Origin: JACCXG01 sp963785755
GTDB taxonomy: Bacteria; Acidobacteriota; Vicinamibacteria; Vicinamibacterales; 2-12-FULL-66-21
NCBI GenBank assembly: GCA_963785755.1
Contig: CAWAXG010000071.1
Coordinates: 186,001 to 250,000 of the forward strand
DNA: 64,000 bases
Reading direction: 5' to 3'
Numbering within the stretch: the stretch's first letter is position 1; each line of letters starts with the position of its first letter. The translations under genes and the position numbers were made by a program. Positions 1-8,027 of this stretch are shown here, piece after piece. The notes beneath the pieces are model-generated. The model worked only from the letters and a program-made list of their open reading frames with translations. It was not told the origin of the DNA and did not search any database.

Positions 1-643
1 CGCCTGCAGAAGTCGTCGGCGTCGTTGCGGACATCAGGCACGACGGCCTCGACCGGCCGGCGCGGCTGGAGATGTTCGTTCCGCATGCACAGGTGCCGTT
101 CGGATCGATGACGTTCGTGGCACGCATCGATGGTGACCCGGGCGCGGCGATTCCGGACCTGAAGGCGCAGATCCACGCGGTCGATCCCGCGCAGGCCATC
201 TACCGTGCGGCGACCGCCGAGGAACTCGTCTCGAAATCGCTGATCGAACGGCGTTTCATGCTCTCGCTGCTGGCAGGCTTTGCGCTCGTCGCCGGCCTGC
301 TCGCCGCGATCGGGATCTATGGCGTGATCAGCGTGGCGACGAAGCAGCGGACGCAGAGAGTTCGGCCTGCGGATGGCGCTCGGCGCGGAGCGCGGCGAAA
401 TTCTCGGATGGTGCTCGTCGAGGGCGCGAAGCATGTCGACCGCGGGGCTGCTGCTCGGTCTGGTTGGGGCGATCGCGCTCGGCCGCCTGATGGAACGATT
501 CCTCTACGTAGTCAAACCCGGCGATCCCGGTCACGCTCGCCGCGGTCGTGGCGGCCCTCGGCCTCGTCGCCCTGACGGCCTGCGTCCTGCCGGCCCGCCG
601 CGCCACGCACGTCGATCCGATCGTCGCGCTCCGCAACGAGTGA
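1..643 (+). pseudogene. 3' end of an ADOP-type (MacB/FtsX) permease with four frame breaks
   Basis: The window opens inside this gene. The first frame reads the end of a MacB-type periplasmic domain (EVVGVVADIRHDG) and a membrane helix (LLAGFALVAGLLAAIGIYGV). The FtsX homology then continues (FGLRMALGAERGEIL, VEGAKH, GLLLGLVGAIALGRLM, GDPVTLAAVV, RRATHVDPIVALRNE, stop at 641-643) only if an extra base near 357, a missing base near 407, an extra base near 438 and an extra base near 529 are corrected. All pieces keep normal coding character, so the breaks are recent or are sequence errors. It lies directly upstream of a second permease of the same family. ADOP proteins resemble the membrane subunit of MacB exporters but have no ATPase gene beside them, and none is seen here. 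The transported substrate is unknown. Confidence 0.85.
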
Positions 644-674
644 GTGGTCATTTTCGCGGTGCGCGACATACCGC

Positions 675-702
675 TTGACGACTTGTACGAATTTACTAGA
701 AT
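675..702 (+). promoter_or_regulatory. Probable promoter of the ADOP permease gene
   Basis: A -35-like TTGACG at 675-680 and a -10-like TAGAAT at 697-702 are 16 bases apart. The likely ATG at 710 follows the -10 box by only seven bases and has no Shine-Dalgarno sequence, so the mRNA would be leaderless or nearly so. Confidence 0.5.
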
Positions 703-709
703 AACGGGA

Positions 710-3187
710 ATGGGCATCGTTGAAGTGTTGATCCAGGACATTCGCTATGCGCTGCGGCTGCTCGGTCGCAGTCCGGTGTTCACCGCCGTCGCGGTGCTGT
801 CCTTGGCGCTCGGCATCGGCGCGAACGCGGCGATTTTCAGCGTCATCAACGCGGTGATGCTGCGTGAGCTTCCGGTCCGGAACCCGAAAGAGCTCGTCCA
901 GATTCTGACGACGGTGCCCGGCGATCCTCGAACGAGCCATTTCTGGTGGAAGTTCTACGAGCACTACCGCGACCAGAATCACGTGTTCTCGGACCTCATC
1001 GGCATGTCGCCCGCCCGCTTTCAGGTGACGGAGGACACGGGCGATGCCGAGACGGTCGACGCTGCATACGTCGTCGGGCCTTTCTTTCCAGCGCTTGGCA
1101 TCCGGCCGGCGATCGGCCGGCTGATCGGGGCGGAAGACGATCGTCTCTCCGCCGGCGACCCGGCCGTCGCCGTCCTGAGCTGGTCCTTCTGGCAGAGCCG
1201 GTTCAACCTGAGTCCGTCCATTCTGAATCAGCGAATCATGCTGAATGGCGTGCCGGCGACGGTGATCGGTGTCGCGCCGCGGGAGTTCGTCGGACTTCAA
1301 GCCGGCCACGCGCCGAAGATCTGGGTGCCGGCGGCGATGGAGCCGCTGGTCCAGCAACCCAGCCAGCGCGCGAATGGCACGCTCGGATTGGCGTTGATGG
1401 GACGATTGAAGCCCGGCGTCCTGATCGACCAGGCCGAGGCGGAAATGAAAGTGCTCGACCAAGTGAGAGTCGAGGAGCTCGCGACCAGCAGCGGCAATCC
1501 GCTCTGGCGTCAGTCCCTTCTCGAGGTCGAACCCGCGAGTACGGGATTCTCGCTGCTGCGCGATCAGTTCAACCGGCCTCTGCTGGTGCTGATGACGATC
1601 GTCGCGACGATTCTGCTGATCACATGCACGAACCTCGCGGGCCTGCTGCTGGCGCGCGCCGCGGCGAGGCGGCGCGAGATGGCGACGCGGGTCGCGCTCG
1701 GCGCTGGACGGCTCCGGTTGGTGCGGCAGCTGCTGACCGAATCGCTGCTGTTGTCGGGTATGGGCGGCCTGCTCGGCGTGCTGCTCGCGTACTTCGGCGC
1801 TGACGCGCTCGTGCGATCGTGGCCGTTCGATGCCAGATTGCGAGTCCTCGACCCGGCCAACTTCCAGGTCCGTGTGGATGCCTCCGTGCTCCTGTTCACC
1901 GCCGGTGTAGCAGTCGTGGCCGGAATCCTGTTCGGTCTCGCTCCTGCGCGGAGCGCCATGACGTGCGCGCCGAGCACCACCTTGCGCGAGGGCGGCTCAG
2001 CGGGTGACACGCGATCCCGGCAATTCTTCGGACGCGGGCTGGTTGTCGCGCAGGTCGCGCTTGCAGTGGTGCTGCTCAGCGTTGCTGGATTGTTCGTGCG
2101 CCACCTTTCGAATCTGCGCGACGTGAACCTCGGGTTCGAGCGGGACGGCGTGCTGCTGGTCACGCTCGACACCAGCCGCATCGGCAACTCACGCGATCGC
2201 CTGACCGCGCTCTATCCCGAGCTGCTTGCGCGCCTCTCGTCGATTCCGGGCGTTCGCTCGGCGACGCTCAGCGCCATCACTCCCATCCAGGGACCCGGCG
2301 CGAACCGGTTCGTGAACGTCGACGGCTTCCAGGAAGCGCCGGACGCGCGCCGATACGTGTCAATCAACTGGGTCGCGCCGAAGTTCTTCGAGACGCTCGG
2401 CACGCCCCGGCTGACCGGGAGGGATTTCCAGATCGAGGACGAAGGGCGCCCGCGCGTCGCGATCGTGAACCAGTCCTTTGCGCAGTACTACTTTGGCGAC
2501 AGCCCCGCGCTCGGCCGGCGGTTCCAGTTCGATCGGCAGCAGGAGTCCTACGAGATCGTCGGCGTGGTTGCCGATGCCAAGTACGCGAGCCTCCACGCAG
2601 AGGCGCCGCGAACGGTCTATCTCCATGCCCTGCAGGAAGGGAGCGGACGGTTTTCGCAGTTCGCGCTGCGAACGGACGTTCCGTCGAGCGCAGTGGCCGG
2701 CGCGGTTCGAGCTGCCGTGCGCGATGTGCTGAAGACCGTGCCGATAGCCAGGATCAGGACACTGGCGGATCAGGTCGATGCCTCCGTTCCGCTCGAACGG
2801 ATGCTGGCGACGCTCTCCGGCGCGTTCGCGGCGCTCGGCGCGCTGCTCGCGGCGCTCGGCCTCTACGGTCTCCTGGCGTTCACTGTCGGGCGACGGCGCA
2901 AGGAAATCGGGATCCGGATGGCGCTGGGGGCCACGCGGCGCGACGTCATGCATCTGGTCGTCTCGCGCGCAATCGGGCTGGTGTCGGCGGGCCTCGTCAT
3001 TGGCGCGGTGATGGCGCTCTGGAGCAGGCGCCTGGCGGCCAGCTTGATTGCGAACCTGCCGATCGACAGTTCGTCCCCGGTGGTCTTTGCCGCCATCGGC
3101 CTCCTTCTGGTGACGCTCCTGGCCGCCTACCTGCCAGCGCGGCGCGCGGCCCGAATCGATCCGGTCGAAGCGTTACGGCAGGAATAG
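710..3187 (+). CDS. ADOP-family ABC transporter permease (MacB/FtsX, duplicated)
   Basis: About 825 residues, ending YLPARRAARIDPVEALRQE, the usual end of this family. Order of parts: short cytoplasmic start (VEVLIQDIRYALRLL), membrane helix near residues 18-42, MacB-type periplasmic domain, first FtsX module with RRREMATRVALGAGRLR near residue 330, second periplasmic domain, and second FtsX module with RRRKEIGIRMALGATRRDV near residue 740. The frame is open from 644, but ATG 710 is preferred because the protein family begins there and because it sits just after a -10 box. The N-terminal permease-prefix domain present in the other permease at 24 kb is absent. No ATPase or membrane-fusion gene is adjacent. 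Substrate unknown. Confidence 0.9.
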   Translation: MGIVEVLIQDIRYALRLLGRSPVFTAVAVLSLALGIGANAAIFSVINAVMLRELPVRNPKELVQILTTVPGDPRTSHFWWKFYEHYRDQNHVFSDLIGMSPARFQVTEDTGDAETVDAAYVVGPFFPALGIRPAIGRLIGAEDDRLSAGDPAVAVLSWSFWQSRFNLSPSILNQRIMLNGVPATVIGVAPREFVGLQAGHAPKIWVPAAMEPLVQQPSQRANGTLGLALMGRLKPGVLIDQAEAEMKVLDQVRVEELATSSGNPLWRQSLLEVEPASTGFSLLRDQFNRPLLVLMTIVATILLITCTNLAGLLLARAAARRREMATRVALGAGRLRLVRQLLTESLLLSGMGGLLGVLLAYFGADALVRSWPFDARLRVLDPANFQVRVDASVLLFTAGVAVVAGILFGLAPARSAMTCAPSTTLREGGSAGDTRSRQFFGRGLVVAQVALAVVLLSVAGLFVRHLSNLRDVNLGFERDGVLLVTLDTSRIGNSRDRLTALYPELLARLSSIPGVRSATLSAITPIQGPGANRFVNVDGFQEAPDARRYVSINWVAPKFFETLGTPRLTGRDFQIEDEGRPRVAIVNQSFAQYYFGDSPALGRRFQFDRQQESYEIVGVVADAKYASLHAEAPRTVYLHALQEGSGRFSQFALRTDVPSSAVAGAVRAAVRDVLKTVPIARIRTLADQVDASVPLERMLATLSGAFAALGALLAALGLYGLLAFTVGRRRKEIGIRMALGATRRDVMHLVVSRAIGLVSAGLVIGAVMALWSRRLAASLIANLPIDSSSPVVFAAIGLLLVTLLAAYLPARRAARIDPVEALRQE

Positions 3188-3205
3188 GGCGGGACGCGAC
3201 CGAGA

Positions 3206-3300
3206 GGGGATCGGGGATCGGGATCAAGGAAACGGTTCGCCGGCCCCCAGCTCTCCAGTTCCCCTGATCCCCGACCGCCCGATCCCTGGTCGCCCCTCCC
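3206..3300. repeat. Intergenic inverted repeat of the GATCGGG type
   Basis: GGGATCGG units read forward at about 3208-3226, and the complementary CCCCTGATCCCCGACC and CCCGATCCC read at about 3264-3290. The element can fold on itself. It is the same sequence class as the tandem GATCGGT element at 4878-4982. It lies between the permease and the propeller gene, and no coding function is seen. Confidence 0.6.
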
Positions 3301-3318
3301 AGATGATGTCTATTTCCC

Positions 3319-3353
3319 CCCGACCCGATCGACAATTCATCGACCGGGTCGGG
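3319..3353. terminator. Long imperfect hairpin between permease and propeller genes
   Basis: The arms 3319-3332 (CCCGACCCGATCGA) and 3340-3353 (TCGACCGGGTCGGG) pair over 14 positions with one mismatch and a seven-base loop. No T-run follows, so it is either a Rho-type or bidirectional end signal or a regulatory stem in the leader of the next gene, whose start is 66 bases on. Confidence 0.5.
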
Positions 3354-3418
3354 TGAAGACCGCCCTCGGGCAGGTGCCCGCACCGGATCAGTTCAGCGAG
3401 CAGGACGGAGGAGTCACA

Positions 3419-4535
3419 ATGAGCGGAGTACGCGTGCTGATCGGCACACGCAAGGGGGCATTCGTCGCCACCGCGGACGGCAGCCGGAAGAACTGGGACG
3501 TCAGCGGCCCGCATTTTGGCGGCTGGGAGATTTATCACGTCAAAGGCTCACCCGCGGATCCGTCGCGGATCTATGCCTCGCAGTCGAGCGGCTGGCACGG
3601 CCAGGTCATCCAGCGGTCGAGCGACGGCGGCAAGACCTGGGAGCCGGTCGGGAACAACTTCGTGTATGACGGCGTTCCCGGCACGCATCAGTGGTACGAC
3701 GGCACGCCACATCCGTGGGAGTTCAAGCGCGTCTGGCACCTGGAGCCGTCGCTCACCGATCCGGACACCGTTTACGCGGGAGTCGAGGATGCGGCGCTGT
3801 TCAAGACGACAAACGGCTGGTCAGAGTTGGGACGAGCTGCCTGGCCTCCGCGGCCACGGGTCAGGCCCCCACTGGCAGCCGGGCGCGGGAGGGTTGTGCC
3901 TGCACACGATTCTCCAGGATCCGGCCAGGCCCGACCGCATCTTCATCGCCATCTCGTCTGCCGGCGCCTTCCGGACCGATGATGGAGGGAAGACCTGGCA
4001 GCCAATCAATCGTGGCTTGAAATCCGAGGACATCCCCGACCCGGATGCCGAGGTTGGCCACTGCGTCCACCGCATCGCGATGCACCGGTCGCGGCCGTCC
4101 GTGCTGTTCATGCAGAAGCACTGGGACGTCATGCGCAGCGACAACGCCGGCGACCTGTGGCAGGAGGTGAGCGGCAACCTGCCGAGCGACTTCGGATTCG
4201 TCATCGACGTGCACGCCCACGAGCCGGAGACGGTCTACGTGGTGCCGATCAAGAGCGACTCGGAGCACTATCCGCCCGACGGCAAGCTCCGCGTCTATCG
4301 CAGCCGGACCGGCGGAAACGAATGGGAGGCGCTCACCAACGGGCTGCCTCAGAAGGACTGCTACGTCAACGTGCTGCGCGATGCCATGGCGATCGACTCG
4401 CTCGATGCCTGCGGCGTCTACTTCGGCACCACGGGCGGGCAGGTGTACGCGTCGGCCAACGCCGGCGACAGCTGGGCGCCGATCGTGCGCGATCTGCCTC
4501 CCGTCGTGTCGGTCGAAGTGCAGACGCTCCCGTAA
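3419..4535 (+). pseudogene. Asp-box (BNR/sialidase-like) beta-propeller protein, one frameshift
   Basis: Start ATG 3419 follows a GGACGGAGGAG ribosome site. The first frame reads MSGVRVLIGTRKGAF through FKTTNG. At about 3818 one extra T moves the reading to the next frame, which continues QSWDELPGLRG to the stop at 4535, giving about 371 residues when corrected. Six Asp-box-like motifs (S/T-x-D/N-x-G-x-x-W) are visible: SSDGGKTW, TTNGGQSW, TDDGGKTW, SDNAGDLW, SRTGGNEW and SANAGDSW. There is no signal peptide, so it is probably cytoplasmic and is not expected to be a true secreted sialidase. No catalytic Arg triad could be assigned. The MoaD/ThiS-like gene starts 18 bases downstream and is likely co-transcribed. 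Confidence 0.8.
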
Positions 4536-4553
4536 GGAGCATCCCCGCTGCCC

Positions 4554-4859
4554 ATGGCCACGATCCGCATCGCCCTGCCGACGCACCTGCGCAACCTGGC
4601 CCGGGTCACGGAGGAGTGCGCCGTCGAGCTGACCGGCCCCGTCACGCAGAAGTCCGTCCTCGACGCCCTCGAGGCCGCCTATCCCATGCTGCGCGGCACG
4701 ATCCGCGATCAGGTGACCAGGCGCCGCCGCCCGTTCGTCCGGTTCTTCGCCTGCGAGCAGGACCTCTCGCACGAAGAACCGGACACCCCGCTGCCCGACG
4801 CCGTTGCCCGCGGCGATGAGCCGTTTCTCGTCATTGGCGCTATCGCGGGAGGGGGATAG
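4554..4859 (+). CDS. MoaD/ThiS-family beta-grasp protein ending in Gly-Gly
   Basis: 101 residues starting MATIRIALPTHLRNLARV, with the VTQKSVLDALEAAYPML helix and a C-terminal end IGAIAGGG. This is the pattern of small ubiquitin-like sulfur carriers, which are activated by adenylation of the terminal Gly-Gly. It is longer than typical MoaD (about 80 residues) and has an insert rich in Arg and acidic residues (RRRRPFVRFFACEQD). No molybdopterin or thiamine gene is nearby; the only partner in context is the Asp-box propeller 18 bases upstream. It may be a sulfur carrier or a protein modifier; which one cannot be told from sequence. Confidence 0.75.
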   Translation: MATIRIALPTHLRNLARVTEECAVELTGPVTQKSVLDALEAAYPMLRGTIRDQVTRRRRPFVRFFACEQDLSHEEPDTPLPDAVARGDEPFLVIGAIAGGG

Positions 4860-4877
4860 GGGCTCACTGGGGAGCTC

Positions 4878-4982
4878 GGGGATCGGTGATCGGTGATCGG
4901 TGATCGGTGATCAGGGATCGGGGGATCGGGGGAACAGGGGGATCGGCGAACAGGGGAACAGAGGATCGGCGAACAGGGATCA
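4878..4982. repeat. Tandem GATCGGT repeat region
   Basis: Four exact copies of the 7-mer GATCGGT run from 4881 to 4908. Degenerate units follow (GATCAGG, GATCGGGG, and alternating GATCGGCG / AACAGGGG) to 4982. It is non-coding and belongs to the same class as the element at 3206-3300. Confidence 0.85.
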
Positions 4983-5005
4983 CGGAGCCGGCGGATCCTG
5001 AGCCC

Positions 5006-5142
5006 GTAAGCACGTCAGCACGGGCACGTGAGCACGTAGGACGAAATGGCACGTAGCAGCTAGCACGTCGCACGTAGCACGTAGCACGTAGCACGTAGCA
5101 CGAGAGAGCACGTGAGCACGTAGCACCGCAGGACGTGGCACG
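5006..5142. repeat. Tandem CACGTAG repeat region
   Basis: Four exact copies of the 7-mer CACGTAG occupy 5071-5098. Variants (CACGTGAG, CACGTCAG, CACGTCG, GCACGTAGG) extend the array in both directions. Similar arrays in the opposite orientation occur at 23924-23978 and 54545-54650. The array ends about 14 bases before the spmA start codon, so it may lie within the promoter region of that gene. Confidence 0.85.
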
Positions 5143-5155
5143 TTACCATCCCTCC

Positions 5156-5761
5156 ATGCTCAACTACATCTGGTTCGGCCTCATGGCGATCGCGCTGGTG
5201 GTTGCGGCGATCAACGGCACGGCGGACGCGGTCACGAAAGGTGCGGTCGATTCGGCGACCTCCGCGGTTCAGATCGCCATCGGACTGATCGGGATCATGA
5301 CGCTCTGGCTCGGGATGATGCGGGTCGCCGAGGCCGCCGGGCTCGTGTCGCTGGTTGGCCGGGCCCTGAGTCCGCTGCTGCGCCGGCTCTTTCCCGAGGT
5401 GCCGCCTGAGCATCCCGCCGCGGGCGCGATCGTGCTGGCGCTCGCCGCAAACCTGCTCGGCCTGAACAATGCCGCGACGCCGCTCGGCATCAAGGCGATG
5501 GAGGAGCTGCAGGCGCTCAACCCGGACAAGGAAACCGCGACCAACTCGATGGTGACGCTCATGGCGCTCATCACCTCGGGCGTGCAGCTGATTCCCGCGA
5601 CGATGATCGGGATCCTCGCGGCGGCGGGATCGACCGCGCCCACCGTCATCATCGGCTCGACCATCCTCGCCACCTTCGTCGGCACGGTTGCCGCGGTGCT
5701 CGCCGCGAGGGTGCTGCAGCGCTTCTATCCCACGTCACCGGCGGCCGAGGTGCGATCGTGA
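5156..5761 (+). CDS. spmA: SpmA-like nucleoside-recognition (Gate) domain membrane protein
   Basis: 201 residues from ATG 5156, beginning MLNYIWFGLMAIALVVAAIN. Several hydrophobic segments flank the conserved stretch LALAANLLGLNNAATPLGIKA, which is diagnostic of the SpmA half of the SpmA/SpmB pair. In Bacillus the pair helps spore-core dehydration. The same pair occurs in many non-sporulating bacteria, where its role is not established. A TACCAT -10-like box at 5144-5149 lies six bases before the ATG and there is no ribosome site, which suggests a leaderless start. The stop overlaps the next start (GTGA), so the two are translated together. Confidence 0.9.
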   Translation: MLNYIWFGLMAIALVVAAINGTADAVTKGAVDSATSAVQIAIGLIGIMTLWLGMMRVAEAAGLVSLVGRALSPLLRRLFPEVPPEHPAAGAIVLALAANLLGLNNAATPLGIKAMEELQALNPDKETATNSMVTLMALITSGVQLIPATMIGILAAAGSTAPTVIIGSTILATFVGTVAAVLAARVLQRFYPTSPAAEVRS

Positions 5762-6291
5762 TCCGCGCTGCGCTCGATGCCGTGTCGCTGTGGGCCATCC
5801 CGGTGCTGCTGGTCCTGATTCCGCTCGTCGGCCTCATCCGCAAGGTGAAGGTCTACGACGTGTTCATCGAGGGGGCGAAGGAGGGATTCGAGGTCGCCGT
5901 GCGGATCATCCCGTTCCTCGTCGGCATCCTCGTGGCCATCGGCATGTTCCGCGGGTCGGGAGCGATGGATCTGCTCATGGCGCTCCTGCGGCCGCTCGTC
6001 GCGCCGACCGGATTCCCGCCCGAGCTCCTGCCGCTGGCCATCCTGCGCTCGCTGACCGGCAGCGGCTCGCTGGCGTTCACCACCGACCTGATCAAAACCC
6101 ACGGCGCGGACTCGGTGATTGCGAGGACGGCGGCGACGATGTACGGGTCGTCGGAAACCACGTTCTACGTGCTCGCCGTCTACTTCGGCGCCGTCGGCGT
6201 CCGGCGCACGCGCCACGCCGTTCCGGCCGCGCTCATCGGGGATCTCGTCGCGGCAATCGCGGCGGTCGCGGTGTGTGCGTGGATGTTCTGA
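5758..6291 (+). CDS. spmB: SpmB-like nucleoside-recognition (Gate) domain membrane protein
   Basis: 177 residues from GTG 5758, which overlaps the spmA stop by four bases. Signature segments: LIPLVGLIRKVKVYDVFIEG, EGFEVAVRIIPFLVGILVAI and the conserved SGSLAFTTDLIKTHGADS followed by TAATMYGSSETTFYVLAVY, the usual C-terminal half of SpmB. Five or so membrane segments are expected. With SpmA it forms a two-part integral membrane complex. No sporulation gene is nearby, so the role here is open. Confidence 0.9.
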   Translation: MIRAALDAVSLWAIPVLLVLIPLVGLIRKVKVYDVFIEGAKEGFEVAVRIIPFLVGILVAIGMFRGSGAMDLLMALLRPLVAPTGFPPELLPLAILRSLTGSGSLAFTTDLIKTHGADSVIARTAATMYGSSETTFYVLAVYFGAVGVRRTRHAVPAALIGDLVAAIAAVAVCAWMF

Positions 6292-6318
6292 TCGAGGGAG
6301 TGCCGGGAGGTTTTATTC

Positions 6319-6404
6319 ACAGGGAGGACGGGAGGATACTTTTTGTTCGTTTCAATTTGCACATTGCCAAAAAAAGAGCCTCCCGTTCCTCGCGTCCTCC
6401 CTGT
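6319..6404. repeat. Inverted pair of the ACAGGGAGGACG repeat
   Basis: The arms 6319-6330 (ACAGGGAGGACG) and 6393-6404 (CGTCCTCCCTGT) are perfect 12-base complements, with an inner GGGAGG / CCTCCC pair and an A/T-rich loop containing TTTTTG and AAAAAA runs. It follows the spmB stop and may end transcription. It is the same unit as at 6731-6763 and 51196-51353. Confidence 0.75.
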
Positions 6405-6463
6405 AACAAGCTCGGACATCATCGATTCTTCCGCAGGTCGTCGAAATCCGGCATGTACGTTTT

Positions 6464-6691
6464 TCAGACCCTTGGCCGGCAGGAGCTCTCTTCGAACACA
6501 GGAGGAGTCCCTTCGAACCGGCTGACCATGACGCCCCGAAGTCGACTGACCTCGAGGATGATGCCTTCGTCGACGTGTAGCCGCACGTTTTTCATTTCGA
6601 GCTGAACACCGATCGGCGGGGAGGTCCGCGCCGTTGTCCCCGAGAGGAGCAGCAGGAAGGTCGAGCAAACGAAGACAGCCCTGGGCACCAT
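6464..6691 (-). pseudogene. Truncated small secreted protein
   Basis: 75 residues from ATG at 6691, with a signal-like start (AVFVCSTFLLLLSG) and then MKNVRLHVDEGIILEVSRLRGVM and PPVFEESS. From memory this resembles the N-terminal part of a conserved exported protein in which the equivalent of PPVFEE is followed by a further 80 or so residues. Here the frame ends soon after, close to the inverted repeat at 6319-6404, so the 3' part appears lost. It could instead be a genuine short protein. Family not named. Confidence 0.4.
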
Positions 6692-6730
6692 GGTCAGTAT
6701 CGGCGCAACTCCTGTGGAGGCGGAAAGAAG

Positions 6731-6763
6731 GGAAGTGACTCCCTTCCTCCCTTCCTCCCTGTT
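6731..6763 (-). repeat. Single copy of the GGGAGGA repeat unit
   Basis: On the minus strand this reads AACAGGGAGGAAGGGAGG then AAGGGAGTCACTTCC, matching the unit seen at 51196 onward (ACAGGGAGGACGGAAGG, then ACGGGAGTCATTTTG). It lies between the truncated gene and the EF-hand lectin gene. Confidence 0.65.
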
Positions 6764-6802
6764 ACCCGAGTCCCCGAACTCTCGACAGGAACTCCTTTCT
6801 CT

Positions 6803-7930
6803 CTACGGGCGGTCGACCGTGATCATCGCCCGGTACTGACCGGTGTTGTCAGCGAGATGGTCGTCGTTCACGCCGAGATAGAGCCGGCCGTTCGCTGGCG
6901 CGCGATCGATCGTGCCGCTGTTGCCGATGAAGATCGGTCCCGAGCCGCCGATGCGGGCAATGAGCGCGCCCGCGGCGTGGTCCCTTAGCGGCGCGTTTTC
7001 CGCACGCCGTCCGCTGGCCGACCCTTCCGGCCCGGCGCTGTCGCTCGAATTCGTGCTCAGTCCGATCGTGCCGTCGGCCTGGATCGTGACCCTGTCTCCG
7101 GTACGCACGTCGATGCCGGTATCAATCCATCGCTGTGTGGGGTTGACGACGACCCTGCGTCCGGCGGTGCCGACGGCACCTGGCGATCCGGCCACCGAAC
7201 CGAGCTCTGCGCGCGTCAGCTGGCCGTCGCCGTTGCGATCGCGCCGCTCGAAGCTGCGCCTCGACCAATGCCATTCATTCATCGACACGCGGCCATCCCG
7301 GTTGTCGTCGAGGTCGGTGAGCAGGTCGTCCTGCGCAGTCGCGCCTTCGCCGATGACTTCCGCGCGGGTCAGCGTGTTGTCGTTGTTCCGATCGAGCCAT
7401 TCGAAGGCGTCGCGGCTGGCGTGCCACTCGGATCGCTCGAGGCGGCCGTTGTTGTTCGCGTCGAGGTAGTCGAAGCGGTCCTCGAGATCGGCGTCGACGT
7501 CGGAATTCAGGAACTCGTTGCGGCTGAGAATGCCGTCGCCGTTCCGATCGGCGCGCCGGAAGGATTCGACGTCGTAGTGCCACTCACTGCGCGAGATCCG
7601 GCCGTCGCTGTTGTGGTCGTGATTTCTGAACCCTTCGGCCGTCCAGTCAGTGAACTCGCGGCGCCGCGCCTGCTCGAAGTCCTGGTCGTCTGCCGGGCGC
7701 TGGCGCGTCCCGCCCACCCGGACCTCGTCTCCCGACAGCCGCCCATCGCCGTTCCAGTCGTGCACGCGGAACGACTGATCGCTGCCTCGCCATTCCTCGC
7801 GGGTAATCACGCCGTCGCCGTTGGCGTCCATCGCGCGAAACCGCATCGTCCGCTCCGTCTGAGCAGCGGTGTCGGCCACGGTGAGCGGCAGAGCCAGCAA
7901 GGTCATCGCTATGAATACATGAGGTCGCAT
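6803..7930 (-). CDS. Secreted protein with eight EF-hand loops and a PA-IL/LecA-like lectin domain
   Basis: 375 residues with a signal peptide (MRPHVFIAMTLLALPLTVAD). Eight EF-hand calcium loops start at about residues 35, 58, 105, 128, 157, 180, 208 and 231 (for example DANGDGVITREEW, DRNGDGQLTRAEL). They are paired with Trp/Phe-rich linkers of the form SEWHxxxxxFxxxDRN. Residues about 260-375 form a PA-IL (LecA)-type galactose-binding domain ending GRLYLGVNDDHLADNTGQY, a probable calcium and sugar site. The protein probably acts outside the inner membrane as a calcium-stabilised carbohydrate binder. It is transcribed alone. The loop at 180 (DRNNDNTLT) has Asn in place of the usual Gly and may bind calcium weakly. 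Confidence 0.88.
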   Translation of the reverse strand: MRPHVFIAMTLLALPLTVADTAAQTERTMRFRAMDANGDGVITREEWRGSDQSFRVHDWNGDGRLSGDEVRVGGTRQRPADDQDFEQARRREFTDWTAEGFRNHDHNSDGRISRSEWHYDVESFRRADRNGDGILSRNEFLNSDVDADLEDRFDYLDANNNGRLERSEWHASRDAFEWLDRNNDNTLTRAEVIGEGATAQDDLLTDLDDNRDGRVSMNEWHWSRRSFERRDRNGDGQLTRAELGSVAGSPGAVGTAGRRVVVNPTQRWIDTGIDVRTGDRVTIQADGTIGLSTNSSDSAGPEGSASGRRAENAPLRDHAAGALIARIGGSGPIFIGNSGTIDRAPANGRLYLGVNDDHLADNTGQYRAMITVDRP

Positions 7931-8027
7931 GGTCCCTTCCTCCTACAGTCGTGAAGAGGCAGGAAGCATGCCGGCCCTCAGGGCGGCCGGGTGCTCGGTG
8001 CTGGGTGGGCTCAGTGCTTGTGCGTGG

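Noticed and set aside
3419..4535. Calling the Asp-box protein a sialidase
   Set aside because: Asp boxes are structural. No signal peptide and no catalytic Arg triad or Tyr/Glu pair could be placed.
3861..4772. Long minus-strand open frame opposite the propeller gene
   Set aside because: Antisense shadow in high-GC DNA; Arg/Asp/His-rich, no family similarity, and the plus strand is clearly coding.
5006..5142. Possible CRISPR array (regularly repeated CACGTAG units)
   Set aside because: Units are 7-8 bases and contiguous, without unique spacers, and no cas gene is present.
4864..5413. Minus-strand open frames rich in CYVLRATCYV-type peptide
   Set aside because: They are translations of the CACGTAG tandem repeat and have no homology or start signals.
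5156..6291. Taking spmA/spmB as proof of an endospore former
   Set aside because: The pair is common in non-sporulating Gram-negative bacteria and nothing else here supports sporulation.
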